From Methylobacterium oryzae (GTDB taxonomy: Bacteria > Pseudomonadota > Alphaproteobacteria > Rhizobiales > Beijerinckiaceae), in assembly GCF_021398735.1 (NCBI RefSeq), contig NZ_CP090350.1, positions 392,913 through 456,912 of the forward strand: 64,000 nucleotides of DNA. Direction: 5' to 3'. Of the stretch, positions 43,703-53,089 are shown piece after piece (positions within the stretch are counted from its first letter, which is position 1; each line of letters opens with the position of its first letter). The translations under genes and the position numbers were made by a program. The notes beneath the pieces were generated by a model. That model worked only from the letters and a program-made list of their open reading frames with translations, was not told the origin of the DNA and searched no databases.

Positions 43703-44311
43703 ATGACGGCGAGGACGATCATCGGGGCGGACCCGGCAGCGACGGAGACGTCCCCGCAGATCCACATCGCCGAGGAGATCCGGCGGCGCCGCAGGGAGCA
43801 GGGCCTGTCGCTGGAGACGCTGGCGGCGCGCTCGGGCGTCAGCCGCTCGATGATCTCCAAGATCGAGCGCTCCGAGGCCGTGCCGTCGACGGTGGTGCTG
43901 TCCCGCCTCGCGGAGGCGCTCGGCGTCACCTTCTCGCGGCTGATGGCGCCCGCGACGGAGCGCGAGATCCTGGTCATCCCGGCGAGCCGCCAGCCGATCC
44001 TGCGCGACGAGGCGTCCGGCTACCTGCGGCGCTGCATCTCGCCGGTCCTGCCCGGGCGCGGCATCGACTGGGTGCTCAACACGCTGCCGCCGGGCGCCAG
44101 CACCGGCGAGTTCACCGCCCATCGCCGCGGCGTGTCCGAGTACATCTACGTCCTGCGCGGCCGCCTGCGGGCGGTGATCGGCGAGCGCGCGGTCATCATG
44201 GAGACCGGCGACAGCCTGTATTTCGAGGCCGATGCCGGGCACGCCTTCACCAACGTCGGCACGGAGGCGTGCGAGTACTTCCTGGTGATCGACCCGTCGC
44301 GCGTCCGCTGA
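43703..44311 (+). CDS. XRE-family regulator with C-terminal cupin
   Basis: 202 residues. N-terminal HTH (IRRRRREQGLSLETLAARSGVSRSMISKIERSE, about residues 24-75) and C-terminal cupin_2 sensor (SEYIYVLRGRLRAVIGE, ETGDSLYFEADAGHAFTN). This architecture regulates catabolic and polyamine or amino-acid genes. Divergent from the MFS transporter; a shared palindrome suggests that it also controls the RidA-MOSC-reductase operon. Confidence 0.92.
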   Translation: MTARTIIGADPAATETSPQIHIAEEIRRRRREQGLSLETLAARSGVSRSMISKIERSEAVPSTVVLSRLAEALGVTFSRLMAPATEREILVIPASRQPILRDEASGYLRRCISPVLPGRGIDWVLNTLPPGASTGEFTAHRRGVSEYIYVLRGRLRAVIGERAVIMETGDSLYFEADAGHAFTNVGTEACEYFLVIDPSRVR

Positions 44312-44371
44312 GCCGGGCCGCCCCGGACGTCCGCGGCGCGCGGGGCCGGCCGCCGGTCCCGGTCGGGCGCG

Positions 44372-44611
44372 TCAGTGGAAGGCCTTGAAGGCGATGATCG
44401 TCTCGGAATCCTTCACGCCGTCGAGGCGCAGGAGGAAGTCGTTCACGAACAGCCCGATATCGACGCCGTTGTCCACGTGGAACTTGGCCATGATGTCGAA
44501 CCGTCCGGCCGTGGAGTAGATCTCGGACGCGATCTCCATCGCGACGAGCGCGTCGGACGCGGCGTAAGTCTTGCCGATCTCGCATTTGATCTGCACGAAA
44601 AATGTCTTCAT
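44372..44611 (-). CDS. Stand-alone Lrp/AsnC ligand-binding (RAM) domain protein
   Basis: 79 residues, only the RAM domain of Lrp/AsnC regulators without the DNA-binding half (MKTFFVQIKCEIGKTYAASDAL, SEIYSTAGRFDIMAKFHV, ETIIAFKAFH). Such stand-alone domains oligomerise and bind amino acids; they may modulate full-length Lrp proteins. Single gene, convergent with the XRE regulator. Confidence 0.87.
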   Translation of the reverse strand: MKTFFVQIKCEIGKTYAASDALVAMEIASEIYSTAGRFDIMAKFHVDNGVDIGLFVNDFLLRLDGVKDSETIIAFKAFH

Positions 44612-44707
44612 GTCCGTCTCGCTGGATGGCGCGCCGCCGCGGCCGCGCGGATCGGGGCCGCCGACCCCGCCGGAGCGGCCGAACCTAGCACCGTTCCGCG
44701 CGTCCGC

Positions 44708-45493
44708 TCAGGCGGAACCCGGCCGGAGAAACGCCAGGACCTCGCGGGCGAACAGCTCGGGGGCCTGGAGCTGCGGGACGTGGGCGCAGTCCGGCAGCGT
44801 CACGAACCGCGCGTCCGGCAGCCCGGCCGCGAGCTCGCGCGCCATGGCCGGCGGGGTCGCCTCGTCCTCCTCCCCGACGAGCACCAGCGCCGGCGCGCGG
44901 ATCTCTGAGAGGCGCGCGCGCAGGTCGAGGCCGGCCAGGGCCGCGCAGGCCGCCCGGAACACGTCGACGTCCGTGCGCAGGAAGGCGGCCCGGCGCTCGG
45001 CCATCAGGTCCGGGTGCGCGGCCTGGAACGCGGGCGCGAACAGCCGGCGCATGGCCGTGTCGGCGAGCGCCGCGAGCCCCTTCTCGGCCGCCGCGCCGGC
45101 CATGCCGCGGAACGCGGCCCGGCCGGGCTCCGGGAAGCAGGCGCCGCAATCGGCGAAGACGAGCCGGTCGAAGAGGTCGGGGTGGCGCAGGGCGCAGAGC
45201 AGCAGCACGAAGCCGCCGTAGCCGTTGCCCAGCCCGGCCGCTGGCCGGCCCCCGGTCGCCGCGCGCAATGCCGCGCCGACCCGGTCGGCGACGGCCTCGA
45301 GGCCGCCCGGCGCGGGCGCGGAGGCGCCGAACCCAGGCAGGTCGGGGACGAGGAGCCGGAAGTCGCGGCCGAGCGCCGGGGTGACCCGGTCGAAGCTCGT
45401 CCGGTCGGCGAGCAGCGAGTGCAGCAGGACGAGGGGCGGGCCCTCGCCGGACAGGGTCACCGCGACCTGGCCATCCGCGAACATCGCATGCAT
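44708..45493 (-). CDS. Alpha/beta hydrolase lacking the nucleophile serine
   Basis: 261 residues from ATG 45493 behind GGGGGAGG. Fold is clear (LVLLHSLLADRTSFDRV, LLVPDLPGFGASAPA, LVGEEDEATPP, DCAHVPQLQAPELF), with acid and histidine present. The nucleophile elbow, normally GxSxG, reads GLGNGYGG, with Gly where Ser is expected. RutD-type aminoacrylate hydrolases also lack Ser at this point, so it may be a non-classical hydrolase, decarboxylase-like or inactive. Divergent from the GntR gene with a palindrome between them. Confidence 0.87.
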   Translation of the reverse strand: MHAMFADGQVAVTLSGEGPPLVLLHSLLADRTSFDRVTPALGRDFRLLVPDLPGFGASAPAPGGLEAVADRVGAALRAATGGRPAAGLGNGYGGFVLLLCALRHPDLFDRLVFADCGACFPEPGRAAFRGMAGAAAEKGLAALADTAMRRLFAPAFQAAHPDLMAERRAAFLRTDVDVFRAACAALAGLDLRARLSEIRAPALVLVGEEDEATPPAMARELAAGLPDARFVTLPDCAHVPQLQAPELFAREVLAFLRPGSA

Positions 45494-45571
45494 CCGAGAC
45501 CTCCCCCGCCGCCTCTGCCGGCGGCTCCACGACGCTGTCGCATCCGACGCGTTCGCTCGCAATCCGGTTGA

Positions 45572-45585
45572 CGTGATATTTCACG
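45572..45585. promoter_or_regulatory. GntR operator candidate
   Basis: CGTGA and TCACG, separated by TATT, form a perfect 5-base inverted repeat in the gap between the divergent hydrolase and GntR genes. Size and AT-rich centre fit FadR/FCD-type GntR sites. Confidence 0.5.
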
Positions 45586-45619
45586 AATGGCAGCATGTGT
45601 CGATCGAACGAGGTCGTGC

Positions 45620-46252
45620 GTGCTGCTCCGAGACAACATCTACGCGGCGATCCGCGCCGACATCCTGGCCTGCGTCCTGCGCCCCGGCGCGGAGGTGCGC
45701 GAGCAGGAACTGGCCCAGCGCTACGCCGTGAGCCGGCAGCCGGTCCGGGAGGCGCTGCTGCGCCTGGAGCGCGAGCGGCTCGTCACGGTTCACGCGCGTC
45801 AGGGATATCAGATCAACGCGATTTCGGTGGCGGACGCGCGCGATCTGCTGCGCATGCGCCTCGCTCTGGAGCCGGCCTGCGCGGCCGAGGCCGCGGCCGG
45901 CGCGCCCGCTTCCGTCCTGGCGTCCCTCGACGCGTTCCGCGCCGTCGCGGACGGCGCCGACTTCATCGCGGAGAACCGCGCCTTCCACATCGCCCTCGCC
46001 GAGGCGTCGGGGAACCGCCGCATGGCCGCGACCGTGCGCGACCTCGTCGAGCAGGCGGACCGGCTGGTCCGGGTCAGCCTCGACGGTATCCGCGGGCGCG
46101 ACCCGGCGCAGCTGGTGGACGAGCACGCCGCCATCATCGACGCCGTGCAGCGCCGCGACGGGCGCGGGGCGCGCCGCCTCGTGCGCGCGCACGTCGCCCA
46201 GGCCGAGCGCCGCATCCTGACCGCCCTGGAACGCAGCGCGATCGTCCTCTGA
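45620..46252 (+). CDS. GntR-family regulator, FadR/FCD type
   Basis: 210 residues from GTG 45620, which has GAGG 6 bases upstream; ATG 45587 would overlap the operator region and lacks a ribosome site. Winged helix (IYAAIRADILACVLRPGAEVREQELAQRYAVSRQPVREALLRLE) and all-helical FCD effector domain with metal-binding type residues (ENRAFHIALAEASGN, DEHAAIIDAVQRRD). Precedes the aldehyde dehydrogenase and MFS genes, which it likely represses. Confidence 0.9.
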   Translation: MLLRDNIYAAIRADILACVLRPGAEVREQELAQRYAVSRQPVREALLRLERERLVTVHARQGYQINAISVADARDLLRMRLALEPACAAEAAAGAPASVLASLDAFRAVADGADFIAENRAFHIALAEASGNRRMAATVRDLVEQADRLVRVSLDGIRGRDPAQLVDEHAAIIDAVQRRDGRGARRLVRAHVAQAERRILTALERSAIVL

Positions 46253-46347
46253 ACGAGGTCGCGCCCGGCGCGGAGCCGAGGGACGCGGTGGAACACGACA
46301 CCGGGCCCGACCCGGCCCGACAACGGACCCGACACGGGAGAGACGCC

Positions 46348-47871
46348 ATGACCCTGCACGCGCCGGAACCGACCGTCGAGACACGGGGCAACTTCATCGA
46401 CGGGCGCGAGGTCGAGGCCGGCGACGGCGCGCTGATCGACGTGCGCAACCCCGCCACCGGCGCGGTGATCGCCCGGATCCCCAATTCGGGGCCGGCCGAC
46501 GTCGACCGGGCGATGCGCGCGGCCCGGGCGGCCTTCGAGGGCCGGGAATGGGGCGGGATGGACATCCGGGCGCGCGCCCGGCTGGTGAACAGGCTCGCCG
46601 ACGCGTTCGAGGCCAACCTCGACACGCTCTACCGGCTGGAGACCACCAACAACGGCCGGCCGGTCAACGAGACCCGGGCGCAGCTCTCGCGGCTGCCGGA
46701 CTTCTTCCGCTACTTCGCGGGCGTGGCGCTGGCGCGGCGCGACGACGTCATCCCGGTCGAGGGCAACTACCTCAACTACACCCGCCGCACCCCGATCGGC
46801 GTGGTGGCGAACTGTACGCCGTTCAACCACCCGCTGATGATCCTGTGCAAGTCGCTGGCGGTGGTGCTCGCCACCGGCTGCACCACGGTGGTCAAGCCCT
46901 CCGAGTACACGCCGCTCACGACCCTGAAGCTCGCGCAGATCTTCACCGAGGCCGGCCTGCCGCCGGGCGTGTTCAACATCGTGCTGGGGCTTGGCGCCTC
47001 GACCGGCAAGGCGCTGGCCGAGCACGGCGACATCAACAAGCTCGTGCTCACCGGCGGCACCGAGGCCGGCCGGATCGCCGGCTCGGCCGCCGCGAAGGTC
47101 TTCGCCCACCAGACCATGGAGCTCGGCGGCAAGACCCCCGTGATGGTGTTCGACGACTTCGACGTCGAGCGGGCGGTGAACTACGCGGCCTTCGGCGCCT
47201 TCATCGGCGCCGGCCAGACCTGCGTGTGCGGCAGCCGCCACCTCGTCCAGGCCTCGATCTACGACGAGTTCGTCGAGCGGCTCGCCGCCAAGACCGCCGC
47301 GATCCGCCTCGGCGATCCCTTCGACCCGGCGACCCAGCTCGGGCCAGTCATCTCCGAGCGCCAGCGCGAGCGGGTGCTGGCCTATGCCGGCTACGGCCGC
47401 GACCAGGGCGCCCGCGCGGTGGCGGGCGGGCGGGCGGCCCGGGTGCCGGGCTTCGAGGGCGGCTACTTCGTGGAGCCCACCGTGTTCGCGGACGTCACCG
47501 CCGACATGCGCATCTTCCAGGAGGAGGTGTTCGGGCCCTTCACCAGCGTCACCCGCTTCGAGGACGAGGCCGACGCGCTCCGGCTGGCCAACGACTCGCC
47601 CTTCGGCCTCGCCGCGGCCGTGCGCACCCGCGACGTCGCCCGGGCCCACCGGGTGGCGCACGCGGTCAAGGCCGGCATCGTCTGGATCAACGACCACCAC
47701 CGCCTCGACCCGGCCTCGCCCTGGGGCGGGGTCGGCGACAGCGGGCTCGGCCGCGAGTGCGGGATCGAGAGCTTCAACGACCATTTCGACGTGAAGAGCG
47801 TGATAATCGCCACCGGCGACGGGCCCTTCGACTGGTACCGCGACACGGCCGGCCAGCGCCGCCTGAACTGA
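46348..47871 (+). CDS. NAD(P)-dependent aldehyde dehydrogenase
   Basis: 507 residues. ALDH superfamily with Glu258 (MELGGKTPVMVF) and nucleophile Cys292 (GAGQTCVCGSRHL), glycine motif TGGTEAGRIAGSAAAK and C-terminal NDSPFGLAAAVRTRD. The cofactor loop and PEESP-like PWGGVGDSGLGRE resemble betaine/semialdehyde dehydrogenases. It oxidises an aldehyde, possibly from a substrate imported by the next gene's MFS. GntR gene ends 95 bases upstream. Confidence 0.93.
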   Translation: MTLHAPEPTVETRGNFIDGREVEAGDGALIDVRNPATGAVIARIPNSGPADVDRAMRAARAAFEGREWGGMDIRARARLVNRLADAFEANLDTLYRLETTNNGRPVNETRAQLSRLPDFFRYFAGVALARRDDVIPVEGNYLNYTRRTPIGVVANCTPFNHPLMILCKSLAVVLATGCTTVVKPSEYTPLTTLKLAQIFTEAGLPPGVFNIVLGLGASTGKALAEHGDINKLVLTGGTEAGRIAGSAAAKVFAHQTMELGGKTPVMVFDDFDVERAVNYAAFGAFIGAGQTCVCGSRHLVQASIYDEFVERLAAKTAAIRLGDPFDPATQLGPVISERQRERVLAYAGYGRDQGARAVAGGRAARVPGFEGGYFVEPTVFADVTADMRIFQEEVFGPFTSVTRFEDEADALRLANDSPFGLAAAVRTRDVARAHRVAHAVKAGIVWINDHHRLDPASPWGGVGDSGLGRECGIESFNDHFDVKSVIIATGDGPFDWYRDTAGQRRLN

Positions 47872-47954
47872 CGTCCGGCGGCGCGGGGGATGCGAGGTCC
47901 GCGCCAGACGGACCCCTTCCGCGCCGGCCCCGAACCCGAGGAAGGAAACGCCCC

Positions 47955-49361
47955 ATGTCCGAAGCCGTGAGCCCGGCGGTCAACGCCGGAGGCCGCCTCG
48001 ACCGCCTGCCGATCGGCCCGTTCCACCGCCGCATCATGTGGCTGATCGGGATCGGCATGTTCTTCGACGGGTTCGACATCTACATCGCCGCCACCGTGCT
48101 CGGCGCGACCCTGAAGAGCGGCTTCTCGACCCTGCCGCAGAACGCGTGGTTCGTCTCGGCCACCTTCGTGGGGATGATGGCGGGCTCGTTCCTCACGGGC
48201 TTCTTCGGCGACCGCTACGGGCGGCGCTTCACCTACCAGGCGAACCTCCTGGTCTTCGGGCTGGCCGCCATCGGGGCGGCCTTCGCGCCCAACATGACGG
48301 TGCTGATCGTGCTGCGCTTCATCATGGGCGTGGGGCTCGGGGCCGAGAACGTCGTGGGCTACTCGACCATGACCGAGTTCGTGCCGGCGCGCTCGCGCGG
48401 GCGCTTCCTCGGCCTCATGGCGGTGTTCGTCGTCACGGGCCTGCCGGCCGCCTCCCTGATCGGCTACCTGATCATCCCGACCTTCGGCTGGCGGGCGATG
48501 TTCGCGCTGGGCGGCCTCGGGGCGCTCGCCGTCTGGTACGCCCGCAAGAGCCTGCCGGAATCGCCGCGCTGGCTCGAGGCCGTGGGGCGCCACGCCGAGG
48601 CCGAGGCGCTGATGCGCGCGATCGAGGCCGAGGCGGCCCGCGGCGCGCCGCTGCCGCCCGCCGCCGCCGCGGCGCCCGTCACGCAGCTCGGGCTCGCCGC
48701 CCTGTTCCGGCCGCCGCTGCTGTCGCGCCTGCTGCTGGGCTGCCTGTGCCTCGTGGTGATCAACACCCTGCTGTACGGCTTCGTGACCTGGCTGCCGACC
48801 TTCTTCATTCGGCAGGGCCTCTCGGTGGCGACCTCCTTCGGCTACGCGCTGCTGATGGGGCTCGGCGCGCCGGTGGGCAGCGCCATCGGCGCCCTGACCG
48901 CCGACCGCTGGGGCCGCAAGCCGACGATCATCGGCGCCTCGGCGACGGCCATCCTGTTCGGGATCCTCTACCCGATGACCCTGGACCCGGTCCTGCTGCC
49001 GCTGGTCGGGTTCGGGCTGACGGTGCCGATCTACGTGCTGGTGGCCCTGCTGTTCGGGATCTACATCCCCGAGCTGTTCCCGACCGAAGTGCGCCTGCGG
49101 GCCTCGGGCCTGTGCAACACGGTCGGGCGCGGGGCGACCATCGTGACGCCCTTCCTGGTCGTTACCCTGTTCGAGACCTACGGCATCGCGGGCGTGACCG
49201 GCCTGATGATCGGGCTGCTCGCCCTGCAGATCGTGGCGGTCGCGGCGTTCGGCGTCGAGCCGCGCAGCCAGAGCCTGGAGAGCCTGGAGGCCGGCGTGGC
49301 GCCGGCCGAGGGCGGCCCGGCCGCCCGGGCGCGGGGCACGGTTCCGCGCCCGATCCACTGA
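47955..49361 (+). CDS. MFS transporter, sugar/acid:H+ symporter type
   Basis: 468 residues behind GAGGAAGG. Twelve transmembrane segments with motifs GMFFDGFDIYIAATVLG, GFFGDRYGRRFTYQ, TEFVPARSRGRFLG and PESPRWL after helix 6. Resembles niacin/benzoate/aromatic-acid (AAHS) and sugar-porter families. Forms a unit with the aldehyde dehydrogenase 83 bases upstream and ends in a strong hairpin. Confidence 0.92.
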   Translation: MSEAVSPAVNAGGRLDRLPIGPFHRRIMWLIGIGMFFDGFDIYIAATVLGATLKSGFSTLPQNAWFVSATFVGMMAGSFLTGFFGDRYGRRFTYQANLLVFGLAAIGAAFAPNMTVLIVLRFIMGVGLGAENVVGYSTMTEFVPARSRGRFLGLMAVFVVTGLPAASLIGYLIIPTFGWRAMFALGGLGALAVWYARKSLPESPRWLEAVGRHAEAEALMRAIEAEAARGAPLPPAAAAAPVTQLGLAALFRPPLLSRLLLGCLCLVVINTLLYGFVTWLPTFFIRQGLSVATSFGYALLMGLGAPVGSAIGALTADRWGRKPTIIGASATAILFGILYPMTLDPVLLPLVGFGLTVPIYVLVALLFGIYIPELFPTEVRLRASGLCNTVGRGATIVTPFLVVTLFETYGIAGVTGLMIGLLALQIVAVAAFGVEPRSQSLESLEAGVAPAEGGPAARARGTVPRPIH

Positions 49362-49371
49362 GACCGGGAGG

Positions 49372-49406
49372 CGCTCCGCCCGGCCGTCCCCCGGCCGGGC
49401 GGAGCG
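49372..49406. terminator. Bidirectional hairpin terminator
   Basis: A perfect 15-base GC-rich stem (49372-49386 with 49392-49406) around a 5-base loop fills the space between the convergent MFS and NTF2-like genes. Confidence 0.75.
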
Positions 49407-49407
49407 A

Positions 49408-49842
49408 TCAGTTCCAGGTGTGCAGGACCGTGCGCCAGGCGCCGTCGCGCTTCTCCAGCACGTTCACCCAGTTGCCCTCGAACTTCTTCTTCGCGCCCCC
49501 GTCCCCGGGGCCGGTCATCTCCCAGCGGCCGGACACGATGAGCAGGTTGTCCTTCGGCAGCGCGGATTTGACCGTCGTCTTGTGCTCGTCCCATCCCTTC
49601 GCCTTCAGCCCGGCGAAGAACTTCTGGATGCCGTCGCTGGTCTGCGGCGCGCCCTTCGTGACGACGATCGCGTCGGGCGTGTAGAGCTTGGCCAGCGCGT
49701 CCATGTCGCCGCCGTTATACGCCGCGTCCCACTGGCTCGCGGCGCTCTGCGCGTCGGCCTGGACGGTGTCCGACCGGCACAGGCTCGGCGTCATCAGGGC
49801 GACAGCGAATACGGTCGCGTGCAGGACGTGGGGACGCAGCAT
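49408..49842 (-). CDS. Secreted SgcJ/EcaC-type NTF2-like protein
   Basis: 144 residues from ATG 49842, with GGAGGA 4 bases upstream (ATG 49854 rejected). Signal peptide (VLHATVFAVALMTPSLC). NTF2-like domain SQWDAAYNGGDMDALAKLYTPDAIVVTKG to GRWEMTGPG and NVLEKRDGAWRTVLHTWN, the pattern of the DUF4440/SgcJ family. Function unknown; small-molecule binding is likely. Confidence 0.82.
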   Translation of the reverse strand: MLRPHVLHATVFAVALMTPSLCRSDTVQADAQSAASQWDAAYNGGDMDALAKLYTPDAIVVTKGAPQTSDGIQKFFAGLKAKGWDEHKTTVKSALPKDNLLIVSGRWEMTGPGDGGAKKKFEGNWVNVLEKRDGAWRTVLHTWN

Positions 49843-49908
49843 GTCTTCCTCCATCGTGAAGTGTTCTGGTCGATCACGGTGCGAAGGCGCGGGAGCTCCG
49901 GATCTTGA

Positions 49909-50460
49909 CTAAGGGTATTTCTCCCAGGTTAGGGTGATGACGCTCATCCTGCCGTCGACGTTGAACTTGAACGGCACCGTCGTGAGGACGAGCCGCCCGT
50001 TCTCCTGCGCGACGTGCCGGACCTGGGAGGTCCCGGTCCAGGCCTCGTTCCAGGACGTGTCGATGTCGTGGACGATCCGGTCGCCCTCGAGCCGGTAGGT
50101 CCCGGCATAGGCGAAGAAGGTCTTGTGGAGCTTGATCCGGTCCGCGTCGGACATCTTGTCGTTGGCGATCGGCCGCTCCCGGCCTTCGTGGGCGCAGACC
50201 ACCATCATGCGCCCGTCGCGGCCGTAATGGATCCAGCCGGTCGGCTTCGGGCCGCCGTAGGCGTCGATCGTCTCGCCCGTGTCCACGATCCGGCGCGTGG
50301 CCGCGGCGAGGCGCCAGGTCCCGACGACCGCGTCCGCGTCCACCGCCCATCCGGGCGAGATGCCGAGACAACCCGAGACCAGGACGGCGGTGCCCGCGAC
50401 GCCGACCATCGCCGTCTCGGCGAGCCGAGACCTGCGCAACCCCTGTTCGACGACGCGCAT
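49909..50460 (-). CDS. Lipocalin-like lipoprotein
   Basis: 183 residues from ATG 50460. The hydrophobic segment ends in VLVSGC, a plausible lipobox. The mature part matches a lipocalin-like domain: DAVVGTWRLAAATRRIVDTGE, PTGWIHYGRDGRMMVVCAHEGR, TYRLEGDRIVHDID. Possibly operonic with the NTF2-like gene (67 bases downstream); no substrate is known. Confidence 0.78.
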   Translation of the reverse strand: MRVVEQGLRRSRLAETAMVGVAGTAVLVSGCLGISPGWAVDADAVVGTWRLAAATRRIVDTGETIDAYGGPKPTGWIHYGRDGRMMVVCAHEGRERPIANDKMSDADRIKLHKTFFAYAGTYRLEGDRIVHDIDTSWNEAWTGTSQVRHVAQENGRLVLTTVPFKFNVDGRMSVITLTWEKYP

Positions 50461-50870
50461 CGCAGCGACCCCCGGTAAGGCCATGGGGACTCAGAGCACG
50501 AACCAGACCGTACGCGACAGAACCATCATTGAATACCATGATCGGTGCGAATGCAAGGCATATGTGCTGATTTGATAAAAGCGAAAACAGTCAAAGATCT
50601 GATATGGTCCGAATGGCGCTGGAAAGATAAGTATAGATGCGCCCGAGAGACCCGCGCGGCCTGCCGGCCGAGTCGACGGCGCGCGCGGCGGCGACGTTCG
50701 GGAGGGGGATCGGCCGCCCGCATGCGGAAACGTCCTGATCCGCGTGTCCGGATCGTCCTTTCCACCTGCGCGAGGCATGCGAACATCTGCGCGTCCGAGA
50801 CGATTGACCGCTCATCGGGGGAATGCCGCGCGCCTATCGAGGGTGGCGCGCAGGGGCTACGGTCCCACTG

Positions 50871-52961
50871 ATGTCCGCGGCAACCGACCCCCACCCCGAC
50901 CCCAGGCCGACCCTCGCGCGGCCCGACGACGATCCGTACCTCTGGCTGGAGGAGGTCGACGGGCCCGACGCGCTCGCCTGGGTCGAGGCACGCAACGCGG
51001 AGACGCTCGCCCGCTACGGCGATGCCGGCTTCCTCCGCGACCGCGACATCGCCCGGGACCTCCTCGACCGGCCGGACCGCATCCCGTTCGTCCAGCGCTT
51101 CGGCAGCTGGCTCTACAATTTCTGGACGGACGGCGCGCATCCGCGCGGCCTGTGGCGGCGCGTCGACGCGGCCGGCTACCGCGCCGCGGTCCCGGACTGG
51201 GAGATCCTGCTCGATCTCGACCATCTCGCGGCGACGGAGGGCGAGGACTGGGTCTGGGCCGGGGCGACGATCCTCAGGGACGCGCTCGATCGCGCCCTCG
51301 TGCGCCTCAGCCGCGGCGGCAAGGACGCGGCCGTGATCCGCGAGTTCGATCTGGACACCCGCACCTTCGTGGCCGACGGCTTCGTCCTGCCCGAGGGCAA
51401 GGGCGGCGCGACGTGGCTCGATCGCGAGACGGTGCTCCTGTCGAGCGCCCTCGGCCCGGGCATGGCCACGCGGTCCGGTTACGCGCGCACCGTCCGGCTC
51501 TGGCCGCGCGGCACGGACCCGCGCGACGCGTCCGTCCTGTTCGAGACCGCCGAGACCAGCATGGCGGTCTGGGGCGCGTCCGACCGGCAGACCGGGACCG
51601 AGCGGATCACGGTCGTCGAGCAGCTCGGCTTCTTCGACGCGGCTGTCCATATCGGCGATCGCGGCGGCCTGCGCGCGCGCCTCGACCTGCCCACGCATGC
51701 CGGGGTCCAGCTGCACCGCGACCACCTGTCCGTGCGGCTGCGGCGGCCCTGGACGGTGGACGGCGTCGCGCACGACACCGACACGGTGCTGGCGATCGCG
51801 CTCCCCGACCTGCTGGCGGGAGGCCGCGCCTTCACGGTCCTCTGGCAGCCGGACGCGCGGCTCGCCCTGCAGAGGGTGTTCTGGTCGGCCGGGCGGCTGA
51901 TCGTGGACGTGCTCGAGGACCTGCGCCCCACCTACCGGGTCTTCGAGCCGGGGCCGGGCGGCTGGACCGAGCGGCCCCTCGCTGGGTTGCCCGCCCTGGG
52001 TTCCGTCCATCTCTGGCCCCTCGACGGCGATCCGGAGCGGGCGGACGGAGCCCTGCTGGCGCTGGCCCACGATCCGGTGACGCCGCCGGCGCTGCTCGCC
52101 TTCCCGCCCGCGCTCGACGCCCCGGCCGTCCTGCGTCGGGCGCCCCCGGCCTTCGACGCGCGCGGCATCCGGGTGACGCGCCACGAGGCCGTGTCGGCGG
52201 ACGAGACGCGCGTGCCCTACGTTCAGGTCGGGCCGGAAGCCGAGACCGGTGCGGCCCCCGTCTACCTGACGGCCTATGGCGGGTTCGGGCTCTCGCGCCT
52301 GCCGGATTACCAGCCCGTGCTGGGCAAGCTCTGGCTGGAGCGGGGCGGCACCTGCGTGACCGCCAACATCCGCGGCGGCGGCGAGTTCGGCACCCGCTGG
52401 CACCACGCGGGCCGGCGCGAGGGCAAGGCCCGGGCGCACGACGACTTCGCCGCGGTGGCCGCCGATCTCGTGGCCCGCGGCGTGACGCGGCCGGGGCGGA
52501 TCGCGGCCGAGGGCGGCTCGAACGGAGGCCTGCTGATCGCCAACATGCTCACCCGCTACCCGGAGCGGTTCGGGGCGCTGGCCTGCACGATCCCGCTGAT
52601 CGACATGCGCCGCTACACGAAGCTCCTGGCCGGCGCGAGCTGGATCGCGGAGTACGGCGATCCGGACGACCCGCAGGACTGGGCGTTCCTGTCCGGCATC
52701 TCCGCCTACCACGCCGCCGAGGCCGGGCGGGCCTACCCGCCGATCCTGCTGGCCACGAGCCGCGGCGACGACCGGGTCCATCCAGGCCACGCGCGGAAGA
52801 TGGCGCAGAAGCTCCGCGTCCTCGGCTGCGACGTCGCCTTCTACGAGCCCGCGACCGGCGGGCACGGCGCCGGCAAGGACAGCGAGCAGACGGCGGCGTT
52901 CCGGGCGCTGGGGCTCACCTTCCTGCGCCGCGCCATCGGATGGGATGACCCGGTCGCGTGA
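50871..52961 (+). CDS. Prolyl oligopeptidase family serine peptidase (S9A)
   Basis: 696 residues from ATG 50871, no signal peptide, so cytoplasmic. N-terminal YLWLEEVDGPDALAWVEARN is the characteristic POP start; a seven-bladed propeller follows; the C-terminal catalytic domain has Ser550 (EGGSNGGLLIANML), Asp in TSRGDDRVHPGHA and His in TGGHGAGK. Cleaves short peptides after proline. A hairpin follows about 50 bases after its stop. Confidence 0.93.
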   Translation: MSAATDPHPDPRPTLARPDDDPYLWLEEVDGPDALAWVEARNAETLARYGDAGFLRDRDIARDLLDRPDRIPFVQRFGSWLYNFWTDGAHPRGLWRRVDAAGYRAAVPDWEILLDLDHLAATEGEDWVWAGATILRDALDRALVRLSRGGKDAAVIREFDLDTRTFVADGFVLPEGKGGATWLDRETVLLSSALGPGMATRSGYARTVRLWPRGTDPRDASVLFETAETSMAVWGASDRQTGTERITVVEQLGFFDAAVHIGDRGGLRARLDLPTHAGVQLHRDHLSVRLRRPWTVDGVAHDTDTVLAIALPDLLAGGRAFTVLWQPDARLALQRVFWSAGRLIVDVLEDLRPTYRVFEPGPGGWTERPLAGLPALGSVHLWPLDGDPERADGALLALAHDPVTPPALLAFPPALDAPAVLRRAPPAFDARGIRVTRHEAVSADETRVPYVQVGPEAETGAAPVYLTAYGGFGLSRLPDYQPVLGKLWLERGGTCVTANIRGGGEFGTRWHHAGRREGKARAHDDFAAVAADLVARGVTRPGRIAAEGGSNGGLLIANMLTRYPERFGALACTIPLIDMRRYTKLLAGASWIAEYGDPDDPQDWAFLSGISAYHAAEAGRAYPPILLATSRGDDRVHPGHARKMAQKLRVLGCDVAFYEPATGGHGAGKDSEQTAAFRALGLTFLRRAIGWDDPVA

Positions 52962-53010
52962 GCGCGGCCTCGACCCGAACCGCGGCATCGTCCGGGTCCG
53001 CATACGGGAA

Positions 53011-53032
53011 CGGCGGGGCTCTCGCCCCGCCG
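53011..53032 (+). terminator. Hairpin terminator after the prolyl oligopeptidase
   Basis: CGGCGGGG and CCCCGCCG form a perfect 8-base stem around a 6-base loop, 50 bases beyond the stop at 52961. Confidence 0.65.
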
Positions 53033-53089
53033 CTCACGCCGTCCGTTCGGGCAGTCCGTCGCCCGGGCGGCCCCGAGGACCGCCGCGGC

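Noticed and set aside
45808..47784. 658-codon minus-strand open frame
   Set aside because: Shadow of the GntR and aldehyde dehydrogenase genes, with repetitive Ala/Arg/Gly composition.
50526..53003. 825-codon minus-strand open frame
   Set aside because: Lies opposite the prolyl oligopeptidase, whose motifs are intact; the antisense translation has no recognisable domain.
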